Positions 45,445 through 56,970 of a DNA stretch of 64,000 nt are shown here, piece by piece. The notes under the pieces were generated by a model that was not told the DNA's origin, did not search any database, and saw only the letters and a program-made list of their open reading frames with translations. This DNA comes from Carnegiea gigantea. Lineage: Eukaryota; Streptophyta; Magnoliopsida; Caryophyllales; Cactaceae. Numbering within the stretch: position 1 is the first letter of the stretch; each line of letters starts with the position of its first letter. Both the position numbers and the translations under genes were made by a program. The stretch covers positions 809,501-873,500 of the forward strand of contig JAKOGI010000053.1 of NCBI GenBank assembly GCA_029747015.1, read 5' to 3'.

Positions 45445-47480
45445 AGGCCCCTCAATGCCTCCACTGCCCACACACCTAGGCAGTGTCCCAAGGAAGTTTT
45501 CAATGCAGACATTCAAACTTCCAAAGAGAAGAATGAGAACGCTCCTAAGGTGGAATTAAAACCTATAGCTTCTCACCTCAGGTGTGAATTGCTTAAGCCT
45601 GATTCTACGTTTCCTATTATTATTAATGCTGAGCTTGATGGTGCCCAGCTTGAAAAACTATTGGACATTCTTGGAAAATATAAAGGTGCCATTAGGTATA
45701 GCATTGATGATATCAAGGGAATCAGTCATTCAATCTAATGCATCAAATTTACCTTAATGATGGTCATAAACCCTCCAGGCAACCCCAAAGGAGATTAAAC
45801 CCTGTTGGGTACTATGGATTCTCTCAGATTAATTACACTACTAAGAAACATCATTTTTCTAACGGAATTTTTGATCGAAAAAGAAAATTTTTCCGTTGGA
45901 ATATGAATTTTCCGGCAGAATTTGTGACCGACGGAGGACGTTAGAATACGACTCGTCGAGGAAAGCCTTTTCGACAGATTAACACAATCCATCATAGGAT
46001 TTTCCCATGGAATTCCGAGGAAAAAATTCCGTCGATCGCTAACATAATGATACCGACCGTCGGAATTTTAAAGTTCTAAAATTTGAAAAAATTTGCCGGA
46101 AACCATCGGAATTCCGTTGAAAACCGTTGCAATCCATCGGAGTTTGTGAATTTTATTTAGAAAAATATGAAAATTTTATTGCCCAACTATGAAAACATTT
46201 TCCAATGTATCTAATGCACAACAAATTCTCATTATTGACGTTAAATTGATATTAACAACAAATTCTCATTGTTGACGTTAAATTGATATCAACATTAAAT
46301 TCTTTGACAGCATATTAAAGCACAAAATTGAGAACAAATTGTCAACTTAACAAAATAACATCAACATAGCAAACTAACTATATAAACTATCAAATTTACG
46401 TAATTACATACAAACCAATTACACAAATTGTTAAATTCAACGTATATGCATAATTCACTACAAATTTGTACAAACTATACATGAAAAACCTTCTCAAAAA
46501 GTCGACAACAAATGTCGGCGAGAGGGTGACGGTGGGGTGGCGGCAAGCGGCGGTGGGGGCGATGACAAGTGGTGATGCATTACTCCCTCGCCCTCTATGT
46601 TTTGTCAAACAAGTACCGAAAAATGAAGTAAAGAGCAAAACTTATAAGAAAATTTCGACAGAATACTCTGTCGAAACAAAAAATTTATTTTTTTCGACGG
46701 AATTCCGACGAATTTTTTTGTCAGAATATTCCAAAATTTTGAATTTTCCATCCATTTAACTCTGGGTGAAAAGAACATTTACAAATTTTTAAAAATTCTA
46801 TAAGAATCCATTGGAAACCGTCGGAACGAATCTCTTAGAATCTGTCGAAATTCCCTCGAAGATTCCAACGGATCTATTTTCCATCAAATATTCCATCGGA
46901 GTAAGGCGAATTCTTAGTAGTGATTGTTATCCATTTAGATGATCAAAAGAAGACCATTTTTACTTGCCCTTATGGCACCTTTGCATACCAAATGATGCCC
47001 TTTGGGTTATGTAATGCCTCTATCACCTTCCAGCGATACATAACCATTATCTTTTCTGACTACATTGAGAGCATCATAAAGTTGCTTATGTATGACTTCT
47101 CAATTTATGTAGGTACCTTTGATTTGTATTTGACTAATTTGGTTAAGGTGCCTTATAGATGTGAGAAAATCAACCTTGTTCTGAACTGGGAAAGTGTTCT
47201 TTCATGGTGTAGGATGGGATTGTTTTGGGGCATGTCATTTCCTAAGCAGGCATTGAGGTGGCCAAAGCGAAGATTGAGGTAATTGAGTGATTACCTCCCA
47301 CTACTTCAGTTAAAGAGATTATAAGTTTCCTTGGTCATGCAGGGTTTCGTTGTCGCTTTGTCATGGATTTTTCTAAAATCACTAACCCTCTAACTCGACT
47401 GCTTGCCAAAGATGCCTGTTTGTGTTTGCTGATGAATGTCATGATGATTTTTGCAAGATTAAGCAGGCATTGATTGTTAC
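45445..47480 (+). pseudogene. Athila copy 2 reverse transcriptase (deleted, interrupted, mutated)
   Basis: The N-terminal part (45550-45800) runs to PQQRRLNP-like text, then jumps to YYGFSQI: about 130 residues present in copy 1 are missing. At 45836 a CACTA element interrupts the gene, and the text resumes at 46926 with DDQKKTIFTCPYGTFAYQMMPFGLCNAS. The catalytic motif is LMYDFS where copy 1 has FMDDFS, so the first catalytic Asp is Tyr. The thumb block (47330-47430) follows with frameshifts. Confidence 0.87.
45836..46922. mobile_element. Non-autonomous CACTA element (1087 bp)
   Basis: The left end is CACTACTAAGAA, the right end TTCTTAGTAGTG, a 12-bp perfect inverted repeat. Both subterminal regions are full of CCGTCGGAATT and TTCCGACGG type motifs in both directions, typical of CACTA binding arrays. 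No transposase is coded. ATT follows the right end; on the left ATTA and an extra AATTA lie before CACTA, so the 3-bp duplication is blurred. A 45-bp unit is doubled near 46205-46290. Confidence 0.85.
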
Positions 47481-47815
47481 GCTCATCATCCAACCGCCGG
47501 ATTGAAGTCTTCCATTGAGATATGTGCGAATGACCATGCGATGGGGGCAGTACTTAGGCAAAGGAAGGATAAAATGCTTGTTGTGATTTACTATGGTATT
47601 ACACCACCACTAAAAAGAAGTTGCTTACAGTCGTTTATGCAATGGAGAAGTTTCAACCTTATCTCCTATGCTCTAAGGTCATTGTGTACACCGACCATTC
47701 TACTCTCAAGCATCTCCTCAAAAAGGAGGGTGCTATGCCTCACCTCATCTGGTGGATCTTACTCCTGTAAGAGTTTAACCTAGAGATAAAGGACAAAGAG
47801 GGGGCTGAGGACATC
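47481..47815 (+). pseudogene. Athila copy 2 RNase H (broken)
   Basis: EICANDHAMGAVLRQRKDKMLVVIYY, then in shifted frames TVVYAMEKFQPYLLCSKVIVYTDHSTLKHLLKK and IKDKEGAEDIIDDHLSKLI. The first catalytic position is Asn (usual CDAS). Frameshifts near 47595 break the domain. Confidence 0.82.
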
Positions 47816-49165
47816 ATTGATGATCATCTTTCTAAACTTATTGTCGAGTGTCAGGATATTCCCCTTAACGATGCTTTTCCTGACGAGCATCTCCTTGCAT
47901 CTATTTGGGTTGAGTTGCATTGTTTGCAGATATCACAAATTATTTAGCTTCGAGATCCTACCTTTGGAGTTATCCTTTCATCAAAATAAAAAGTTCTTCC
48001 ATGACATCAAGTTTTACTTTTGGGAGGAACCTTTTCTCTATAAGCTGTGCAATGATGGAATCTCTAGGTGTTGTCTCTCGTAGGAGGAAATTTAGAGCGT
48101 GATATCTCATTGTTACAACTTACCATTTGTAGGGCATGCTAGTACCTCCAAGGCCACTGCTAAGGTACTCCAAGCATGCTTCTTCTAGCCCTCTTTGTTT
48201 AGGGATGTTCACCACTATGTCCGTGCTTGTAACAAATGTCAGATTACAGGAAATCTATCTATAAAGAATGAGATGCCTCTTAATTTTAGCCTTGAGGTCA
48301 AAATCTTCATTTTGAGCATTGACTTCATGGGACCTTTTCCCTCCTATAGTTGCAACAAATACATACTAATTGTTGTGGGGTCTCCAAGTTTGTGGAGGCA
48401 GTTGCTAGCACTAATAATGACTCAAGGGTAATGGCTAAACTCTTTAAGTAGATAATCTTTCCCCACTTTGGAGTTCCTAGGATGCTCATTAACGATAATG
48501 GGATGCATTTCATTGAGAAAAAGCTTGAGATCTTGAAGCAATATGAAGTGCACCATAGGTACACGTTTGGCTACTATCCTTAAACTAGTGCTAAACTGAG
48601 ATCTCCAACTACAAAATCAAATCAATCTTGGAGAAAGAAGTTGTATGATCAGGGAAAGTTAGCACAAGCAGGTTAGACGATGCTCTTTAGGTTTACCATA
48701 TGGCATTTAAGGCTCCAATTGGCACCACGCCATTTGAGTTAGTCTATGGTAATCCGTGCCACTTCCTCGTGGAGCTAGAACACAAGCCTACTGGGCTATC
48801 AAATATCTTATCTTTGATTTGAAGTCCACAGGGGAAAAGCAGTTGTTAAAACTGAATGAACTCGAGAAAATCCGTTTGGATGCCTACGAAACTAAGATCT
48901 ATAAGAAGAGGATGAAAAGGTCGCATGATAAGTTTAACAGGAGAGAGCTTTGGGAAGGAAATTTGGTTCTTCTATTTAACTCCATATTGAAGTTGTTTCC
49001 TGAAAAACCTCGCTCCAGGTGGTCGGGTCCCTTCAGGCTTCCAAAATTCTACACATATAGAGCTATTGAGATTGGAATAGAAACAACGGGTTCTTTTAAG
49101 GTGAATGGCTCGAGGCTCAAACATTACATTGCCGGTGAGTCGATTGAAGGGACGGTTTTTTGAAC
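47816..49165 (+). pseudogene. Athila copy 2 integrase (broken)
   Basis: After [17 protein letters not shown] the zinc domain has H...H and RACNKCQ (both Cys present, unlike copy 1). The core keeps the first Asp in SIDFMGPF, the second in NDNGMHF, and the Glu codon survives in a shifted frame near 48598. The C-terminal part (48756-49163) is open for 135 codons: EKIRLDAYETKIYKK, GNLVLLFNSILKLFPEKPRSRWSGPF and HYIAGESI. Several frameshifts and stops (48080, 48189, 48452) break the rest. Confidence 0.88.
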
Positions 49166-49664
49166 CTCCTTAATGCCCCTCCCACTTGGTCACCAGCAAA
49201 GGTCATGCTAGGGACATAAAACAAGCGCTTCTTGGGAAGCAACCTAAGATTTATTGCTTTCTTAGGGGAAAAAAAAAGAGTAGAATAGAAAGGGGAAAAA
49301 ACATAAAATAGAAAAGAAAAAAAAGGGAAGAAAAAAACAAGAAGGGAAAGAAGTCTAATATTGATGAGTACTTGAGGGCAAAACTCTGAAGCAAAATAAG
49401 TTTGGAAGTGCACTATCATGCTTAAAAAATGCACAACCATGCACTGTAAGGGGTGCCTAGCGAAGGTGTGCAATATGAAACTACGCATGGTTGTCTTATG
49501 TGCATGAGCGCGACCTTGCACCTTTTGGCGAGTTTTGAAAAATAAGGGTGCACAGTTGACCGTCAACAGATGCACGACTTTGGACCCCTATGTTTCCCAG
49601 CTTATTTCACAATTACCCTCTCTATTTCTTTCTGAACTCTTCGGTTCTCTCTCTTCCTTACTAA

Positions 49665-49701
<37 letters not shown>

Positions 49702-49822
49702 GGTGCTCCCACAGCCTCCAGCAATCTCCTCGGTCACTAATGACAGCCATCACCTTGTCATTGGTGTATCACCGAGCCCATTCTTAGTCCTATCCACCTT
49801 TCCCTGCTTCTTTGTACTCACT
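49166..49822 (+). other. Spacer after Athila copy 2 integrase, first part
   Basis: It has the same AAACAAGCGCTTCTTGGG motif as copy 1 after integrase, then A-rich and pyrimidine-rich DNA. The CT run at 49668-49699 lies in it. It continues at 51982 after two insertions. Confidence 0.6.
49668..49699. repeat. (CT)16 microsatellite
   Basis: An uninterrupted CT run of about 32 bases in the pyrimidine-rich spacer. Confidence 0.95.
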
Positions 49823-51149
49823 TCATAACCCCTTTTAGGCACTTATTTGACCCAATCTTGGCTCTTATTTGATACCTTTTTCTCATTGTTTTATGTCAAA
49901 TCTAGATAAGAAATGGTCAAATTAACTTCTTTTGATTTATATTGCTTATAATGTGTTTTGCTTTACTTTTAGGAGAAATACTCAGGTTTTGATAGAAAAG
50001 AAGGCTTTGAGAATGAATTGAAGGAAGAATAGAGGTCCAACGAAGCCTCAAGCATCAAGGGAAGCAAAGCTGAGAGAAACAGCAGTGTGCACGGCCATAC
50101 TATAGGTCACACAGCCATGCTGCCATGCCAGAAAGGTGGCACAGGGTGCCCATGCCACACGGCATGGCTGTGCCACCGCATTTTTGGGCGCACGGCCGCC
50201 GTATGTCAGGGCACAGCCGTGCGTCCCTCTTTCCACGCAACCTAATTTCCTTCACCCTTTATAAGTGGTGCGACTCTTCTTTCTTAAAAAAGTAAGGCCT
50301 TTTTGTTTGGTTATTTTTGAGGTCCAATTAGGGTTTAGCTTAGTCTCGAATAAACCCCTCTAAGGGGAGATTAGATTGGGGAGTTCTTGTGCACATTGTC
50401 GAAGATTCTGGATTCGCAATTGAAGACTAAGGTCTTCTTCTCCCTCTCTCTTTATTTCCATGCTTTTTCATCTATTTGCTAGTTCAATAGATTATTGTTT
50501 TGCTTTGGTTTCAATGTTTGTTTGGGAATTAAAGTCTTAATCTTTTGTTGTGATTAGTCCCATAAATGGCTAATTGATTCTTGTTTAGGCCTTAACCTAA
50601 CTTATTTATGTTAGAATTTAGGATTTTTTTCTCACGCCCACCAAGTGTTTGATGAAATGCTTGAAATAGCTTTTATCCATATTTTAAGGCAATTAAGTTG
50701 TGCTGAAAGATGAGGTCAATTATCTAATGTAGATAGAGAGAAAGATTACCATTTGGATATGAAAATAGTCTGGATCCTAATTAGATCCAGGGTTGCTGCT
50801 TTTGTAGTTTAATTGGGCTAACATCATGAAAATAGGTCGTTAGAACAATTAAACTAGCTTCGACCCTTGAGAGAGGGCTTACGTGAGATTTGATGGTGCA
50901 ACTGATCAAGCCCAAATCCTAGCATAACTTAGGAAGGTTAAGGTTTGACTTGATTAGTTGGTTTATCTCAAGTTTAATTATAATCGAAGTCTTTAGTTTG
51001 TTCTAGTAGTTTAGTTCTATTTTCTATCCCTTTTTGTTTTGCTTGACTTGAGATGTTTTAGTTAGTTCTGGTACTTGGAGACACAACTCCTTGCAGACGA
51101 CACCTCAAGTACTCAAAAATGCACCTTGTACTTAGGGTTTATAGATATT
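49823..51149 (+). repeat. Solo LTR of an Athila-related element
   Basis: The text from 49823 (TCATAACCCC) follows the Athila 3' LTR at 55653 block by block: a TTTTTCTCATTGTTTTATGT segment against TTTTTCCCATTATTTTTATG, the GGTTTTGATAGAA segment against GTTTGGATAGAA, then the same order to the GACACAACTCC-type end. Its length of about 1327 bases equals the family LTR length. GC-rich palindromic motifs (near 50090-50225, such as GGCATGGCTGTGCC) are dense. No genes belong to it. Its exact ends are uncertain. Confidence 0.65.
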
Positions 51150-51151
51150 AA

Positions 51152-51981
51152 GGCCTTGTTTGGCAATCAGCTGCTAGCTATTAGCTGTTAGCTGATTACA
51201 TTAGCTGTTAGCTGTTAATTGATTGTATTAGCTGTTAATTGATTGTATTAACTATTTGACTTAGCTGATTACATTAGCTGTTTGTGAAAAAAGTATTTGG
51301 TGAAGTTAGCTGTTTCTAACAAAGTTATTTAATAAAATTCCATTTATACCCATTACTTAATTTCATTATTTTTCTAACAAAAAAATTTTTCATTGGATAT
51401 TTATTTTTCTTTTCGATATGAATTATGAATTAAGACTTATATGATATATAAAATTACATCTATACTTTTTCCTAATTTTAGTACTTATCATCAAAATATA
51501 TTTTTAATGTCAAATGTTTTCTTTTTTAATAGCAATTGAAATTATGTGGTATAAAAAATATTTATATATCATATAAGACTAACTAACATAAATTATTTGT
51601 TAAATTAAGAAAGTATTAAAATTAAAAGCACTATCTTCAACATCATGACCATCCACAACTCTTGTCCCAAAAAAGAAAAAAAATAAATTGAAAAATTTAA
51701 AGTATGAACATCCAACGTTCGGGAATATCATTTGTGAATAACATGTAATGTAAATTTATCCAAATTATAAGGTTAGTATGGTCATTATAATAGTAAACAT
51801 TAAAAAGCTCTTTGAATAAGCTATCCCAAAGAGGTTTTTGTAAAAGAGCTTTTTGGGTATAAAAAGCTAATCTAAAAAGCTAATCAACCAAACACCCTAA
51901 AGAGGTTTTTGACTAGAGTCAAATAGCTAATACCCTCAAAAAACTCTTTTTTTACCCAAAAAACTCTTTGCCAAACATGAC
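51152..51981. mobile_element. hAT-like non-autonomous element B (about 830 bp)
   Basis: The left end GGCCTTGTTTGGCAATCAGC and the right end, complement of GGTCATGTTTGGCAAAGAG, form imperfect inverted repeats. TTAGCTGTTAGCTGATTACA units repeat near the left end. Ends, length and AT-rich centre match element A at 18791-19658. It lies directly after the solo LTR. Confidence 0.7.
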
Positions 51982-53730
51982 CTAAAACTTCGCTAACACC
52001 CCTCTCCCAAACCTGACCATTCTTCACCCCGGAGACCATCGCCATCACTTCAACGGACCACCGCCGCTGTCCTTTCTTTCTCCTCAGCTAATCACTTAAC
52101 TCACCCCTCTCACTCTTTCTCCCTAATTCGAACCACACTAAAACCTCCAATTTATCTCCAACCTCCGCCTACTCTCACCGGAATCTAGTCTCTCATCATC
52201 GACACCAGTACCTACATTCACTCCTCTACCCTCTATTACCCCAAATTTCCATTATCCACTCTTCCTCTTCCCCAATTCACCACAACATGAAACCCTAAAT
52301 TTGGGATTGGCTTCATCCACTACCACCACCACCACAACACCTTTGGCTAGATTTAGTGACAATTTGGTTCTCATTACAAGCCTTCAAAGTAAGGTTTGTA
52401 AATTCACAAGTGTTTGGGTTCAATTTGAGGTGCAAGTCCAAGCTCCATAGCTATGGTGCCCAAGAAAAGAATGAAGTTCGTCACTATTTCTACTAGCTGG
52501 GCACAATGCCCATGGTAATCCCCCACCTTCTCATGTCGTTAACAAGTATAGACTTGTGTTTCTTGATAATAAACATGCTAACCGTTATCCTGCTGTAGTG
52601 ATTATGAAGATTTGTGCCCCTAACTACCTTGATGAATAAATGCTTGAAACATTGCATTTATTGGATGATTTGTTTATATTGCTTGGTAAATTAGGGTGGT
52701 TACACTTTATAACTTTGCAAGTGCCGGTTTATGAACGGCTTGTTTGGGAGTTTATGAGCTTCCTTATGGTAGATTTGAAGATGACATTTAGAGATAATAT
52801 TGGGTACATTGGGTTTTAAATTCAATCAAACCTTGAGCTAAATCTTCCCTGATTCAATGAACTTTTCCAAGTTCCCAATGATGGTATCCTTACCCCTGTC
52901 TGTGATGACTATGATAAAAGTAGCTTTGGTTCACAATCACCTCCTTTAGGAGGAGGCATAAGGCCCAATCTACTAAAGCCACATGGATTTGCAACCCCAT
53001 GCAATGTTATCCCTAGCATCTCATGACCAACTATGTGTTTGCTCATGTTGATAGTCAGAATGGGGTACATAAAGGGGAGTCATTTATCCTTTGGGTTGCA
53101 CTACACAGCAAGGCTATGAATACTAGGGCTTTTATAGCCACTCACCTTAAGGAATAAGCCCAATCTTCTAAGGTGGTTAGCTATAGGGGTTATTATAACC
53201 ATTCTTTACTTGGGCTTTAGGATTTGATTGCCAAGTTGGCAACCCCCCAATATTGTGTATTCATGAGAGTATTGATGTCATTACATACATCAATGTAAAG
53301 ATCTTTCGAGCAGTTGGTAGGGGCTAACTTTGGCTTAACCATGATGGTTGCCCTGTTTTTACCCTCCCAAACCAGGAGAAAACCATCATCAGCAACTTCT
53401 TTAACCTCATATGTGATGATGATATGGATTGTGAACTTGAGGGGGAAGTTTCCCCAAATGAGGCCTCGGTTAATGAGGAGGCCCTGCGAGGTCGTAAGGC
53501 TAGGACCATTTAGCACTGTTACTTCCAAGACACCTGTTTCTAGTGTGCTGGGGCCTTTTATGTTCTAGACCATTTTCAACCACTTAGACTAGCTACATGT
53601 AGCAAACTAGGAGATTCTCTAGAACCAACGAAACATGGCACACTTGGTATATTATGCTTATGAGCTATAGTAGTGGCCTTACCCTCCTCCTAATTAGAGG
53701 CCCAGATGGGTTCTTGGTCTCTATTGAGTG
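51982..53730 (+). pseudogene. Athila copy 2 envelope-like (ATHILA) ORF and its leader (broken)
   Basis: A pyrimidine-rich leader (51990-52440) precedes a start near 52451. Conserved text follows: NKYRLVFLDNKHANRYPAV, LLDDLFILLGKLGWLHFITL, VYERLVWEFMSFLMVDL. These match the block order of copy 1 (7364-7080) and the ATHILA ORF family. An acidic part (CELEGEVSPNEASVNEEALRG, near 53430) corresponds to the E-rich run of copy 1. Many stops and shifts from 52635 on. Confidence 0.7.
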
Positions 53731-55652
53731 TTGTAAGTCTCTCCCTTATCCCTTTGTTTTACATGCATGCACTTTTCATTATGAACAATGAAAGACTTAA
53801 GTATGGGAGGTAAGCTAGCCCCTAGCTTATGGTTTGTGTTGGTTTTATTTGGCTATTTAACTAGTTGTGACATCTTATTTGACCATTATGATACTTGTGG
53901 TGAGAAATGGTGGGTGATGACGTATGTATAACCCTGTACGTATCCCTTGCATACCCTTCATGACATTTAGTTATGACAATCTTTAGGCAATCATACTAGT
54001 TTGCCTTAGAATAGTTTAGCTTTCATTTCTTACCTGCATGTGCATCTAGGGTAGATAATATAGGTAAGGCGTTGCGTCCTAGCATTGTGTATAGTTCTTT
54101 TTGTCTTCGCATGTTAGCACACAAAGGGAGATGAAGTGGAATTAGAACAATCAAGCAAATGAGGTAACCTTCTTCCTTTTTCTCTATCTCTTTCCTTATT
54201 GTGTGCTATAAGCATGTAATCTTTAGTGCTTTGTAATTTGTTTTTGTTTTGGTCTAAAAAAAGAAAAAAAAAAGTGAGTTGGATTTGGTTGTGAAAACCC
54301 TTTCGATGATGACATTCAAAGGGTGATGATTTGAATTGATAGTTGTGGTATTTTATGACAAATATGACTAAACTGAGGCAAAATCTCATGAAATGGAACG
54401 GGAAAATGTTCTGATTGCTTGGCAACATGTTTGTATATTCACCCCTGAGAATTGTTGTGACATGGACTATTGAGCCTTGGTAGTTGGCCAATCACTTAAG
54501 CTAATTTCTAGATTGTGGTAGAAGAACATGTAAGACTTTTGAGTTATTAATGACTATTTATTCAACATAGGCTCAAACCTCCTTTTATGAGTGCTCAACC
54601 CTCTTGTGTCTATATCATTAGAACTGGCCTAACTCTCTTCAAAATCATGTATGGCATGTGCACAGTGTTGATATGATTGAGGCATTCAATTGATTTATAA
54701 ATGACATGAACCAAAAAGCCACCATATGGTATTATGACCCATTTGGTAGCCATTTGAGTTTTTCTTGTCATTTGGCTCACCGATATCTACTTAACCCTTG
54801 GTCTGAAATGCAATATAGTACCTTAAGCCAAGTTAGTAGAGCGATGTTGTGATCCATGTTAGTTAAGTTTTATGTTCGTTAGTATATCTTGGTGGTTTGT
54901 CATAGTTGTTGCTTGATTTTAGGATAGGGAGTTAAAACATTGCTTAACCCTTGCTATATGTTTCTCATTATGTTTAAAAAAAAAAAAGAAGAGGAAAAGA
55001 AGAAAACATAGTGCATGTGAATAAAATATTTGGCATAGGGAATCCTCAATAAATTATTTTAACCCCTTTTCTTGATACTTATTTGTAGGGATAGTGGTAA
55101 TGATTAAATGAAAGGGTGGAGTGGAGACTGATTGCTCTCTGGTTGGCTATTTAGACCCTTTTCCAAAATCTATCCCTCCTTACCCTTAACCACGCTACGA
55201 CCATTGTAAAGTCCTAATGATTGACATTCGTGCTATATGTTTTTAGTGGTGGAAAATTGAGAGTTTTGCAAAGCCTATGTTAGTATGCATGCATTGAGAG
55301 AGGTTTTGAGTGGTCACTTTGCCTTAAACACATGAAAGGATCGTTCCATTTTAACCTCAAAGGTGAGGATCTACCAGTCTAATTAGCTCACTAATGACTA
55401 AGGGGGGATTTAATACGGGGTGCTTATTCTTGCATCATGGTCTAGTGATCCTCTAACTTATTTTAGAACATATGTTTTGAAAAAGTGAAAGTTTCACCTT
55501 AGTTGAGTTTCGTACTCGTGAGTTGTCATACCTAATGATCTCGTTATCATTGCATGCCAAAGGAGGCTTGTACTTCACGGTGAGTCTCTCCCTATTTGAT
55601 TATTTGATTGATGATCTTGCTTGAAAACAAGTAAGAGATAAATATGGGGTAG
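53731..55652 (+). other. Long 3' untranslated region and purine tract of Athila copy 2
   Basis: No coding trace. Segments such as GAGAGTTTTGCAAAGCCTATG (near 55259) mirror 4390-4420 of copy 1 on the other strand. It ends with a purine-rich stretch before the LTR (AATATGGGGTAG at 55641). Confidence 0.65.
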
Positions 55653-56970
55653 TCGATAAACCTCTATTTTGACCTCACTTTAGCCACTATTTGATTTTTT
55701 TCCCATTATTTTTATGTTGGATCTTAATGAGAAAAGGTTAAAATTGTCTTCTTCGGCCCATGTTGTGCTTATAAAGTGATTTTCCTTATTTTTCGGAGTT
55801 TCTACCACTTAGATGATAAAATCACTAGTTTGGATAGAAGGAAAGGCTATGTAGATGAGTTGCGAGGAGGAAAAGAGGCCTAATGAAGTTCTACGGGCTG
55901 AAAAAGCAAGACTGAAGAGCCAAGACAATGCATAGTTGTTGTGCATTATGACACAACTATGCAGAAATCCTACAGTGAAGACTCAAAATCCCGAAGCAGC
56001 TCACAATCGACCGTGCTTCGACACGCGATTATGCGCTTTGCCAGATTTTGCGTTATTAATTGATTTTTCGGACTTTAGTTGGGAACATTTTTAATTAGTC
56101 TATCTTGGAACACTTCTCTAGAGGTGATTTGAGGGTTTCTTTAGGAGACTTCTAAGATTCCTTTGCAGGAAGTTTGCGATCATTAAAAATTATTTTGATG
56201 ATCCTTGTTGCATTTAATCCAAGTTTGTTCCTCAATTCTCTCTTCTTTTGTCATTACTTTTCTAGGTTTCATATTCATCCATGCTTATCAAATTAGGTTT
56301 TGGAATTGTAGTTTTCAATATCTTTAGAGGCTAAATCCCAACCTTGGGCTAGGAATAGCCCATAATATGCTTGATTGATTCATGATTTAAGCTTTTGTAG
56401 ACTTTGCCAAAGTATAGGTTTTGGATTCTCACTTAGTACAACAAGTGTTTGATGAAAGTCTTGAAACAGAATAAATTCATCATTCTTAACTAGGATTTAG
56501 GGGAATGACGAAATTTGAAACCTTTATCGCATGTGTCTTTACGAGAAATTATAATTCTTAATATGAAAATAATTAGGGTTCGAATTGGGATTGTTGACTC
56601 AATCTTTCAGCCTTATTGATTCTAACTCCATGAAAATAGATGATTAGGGTTGATTGACCAGCCCAATGACCTTTAAAAGAAGGGGTAGATGAGTTTTAAC
56701 ATGGGTAAGTTTGCGTAGTTAATGATTGATTAATAAAGCATAGCAGCGTAGTGAATCCCAACCTGAGGATTTTATTATCTATTGTTAAGTTCAACTTTTC
56801 ATCAATCAGTAGTTTCAAACTAATTTTATTAATATATAATCTAAGTGATTGTTTACCTAGATTGAGTAAGAACAATTTTGATGTTTGAAATCAATTTCCC
56901 TGTGGACACGACCCATAGTTATCATTGCTAATTTCATTGGCAGTGTACACCTGCAGTAATTTACACAATA
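55653..56970 (+). repeat. Athila copy 2, 3' LTR
   Basis: It starts TCGATAAACCTC (family start TGATAAACCTC with one change) and ends TTTACACAATA, 1318 bp. The end is the same ACAATA as in copy 1. LINE sequence begins at the next base. The GC-rich palindromes seen in copy 1 are much reduced here. Confidence 0.82.

Larger units (their letters stand above)
43689..56970 (+). mobile_element. Athila-type gypsy retrotransposon, copy 2, 5'-truncated
   Basis: Plus-strand gag end, protease, RT, RNase H, integrase, spacer, envelope-like ORF, untranslated region, purine tract and a 1318-bp 3' LTR, in the order of copy 1. The 5' LTR and first half of gag are missing; the minus-strand gypsy LTR begins at that point. 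Three later insertions lie inside: a CACTA element (45836-46922), a solo LTR (49823-51149) and a hAT-like element (51152-51981). Confidence 0.85.

Noticed and set aside
53217..53528. 103-codon open frame on the minus strand as a small gene
   Set aside because: It lies antisense to the worn envelope-like ORF of Athila copy 2, and its text has no family features.
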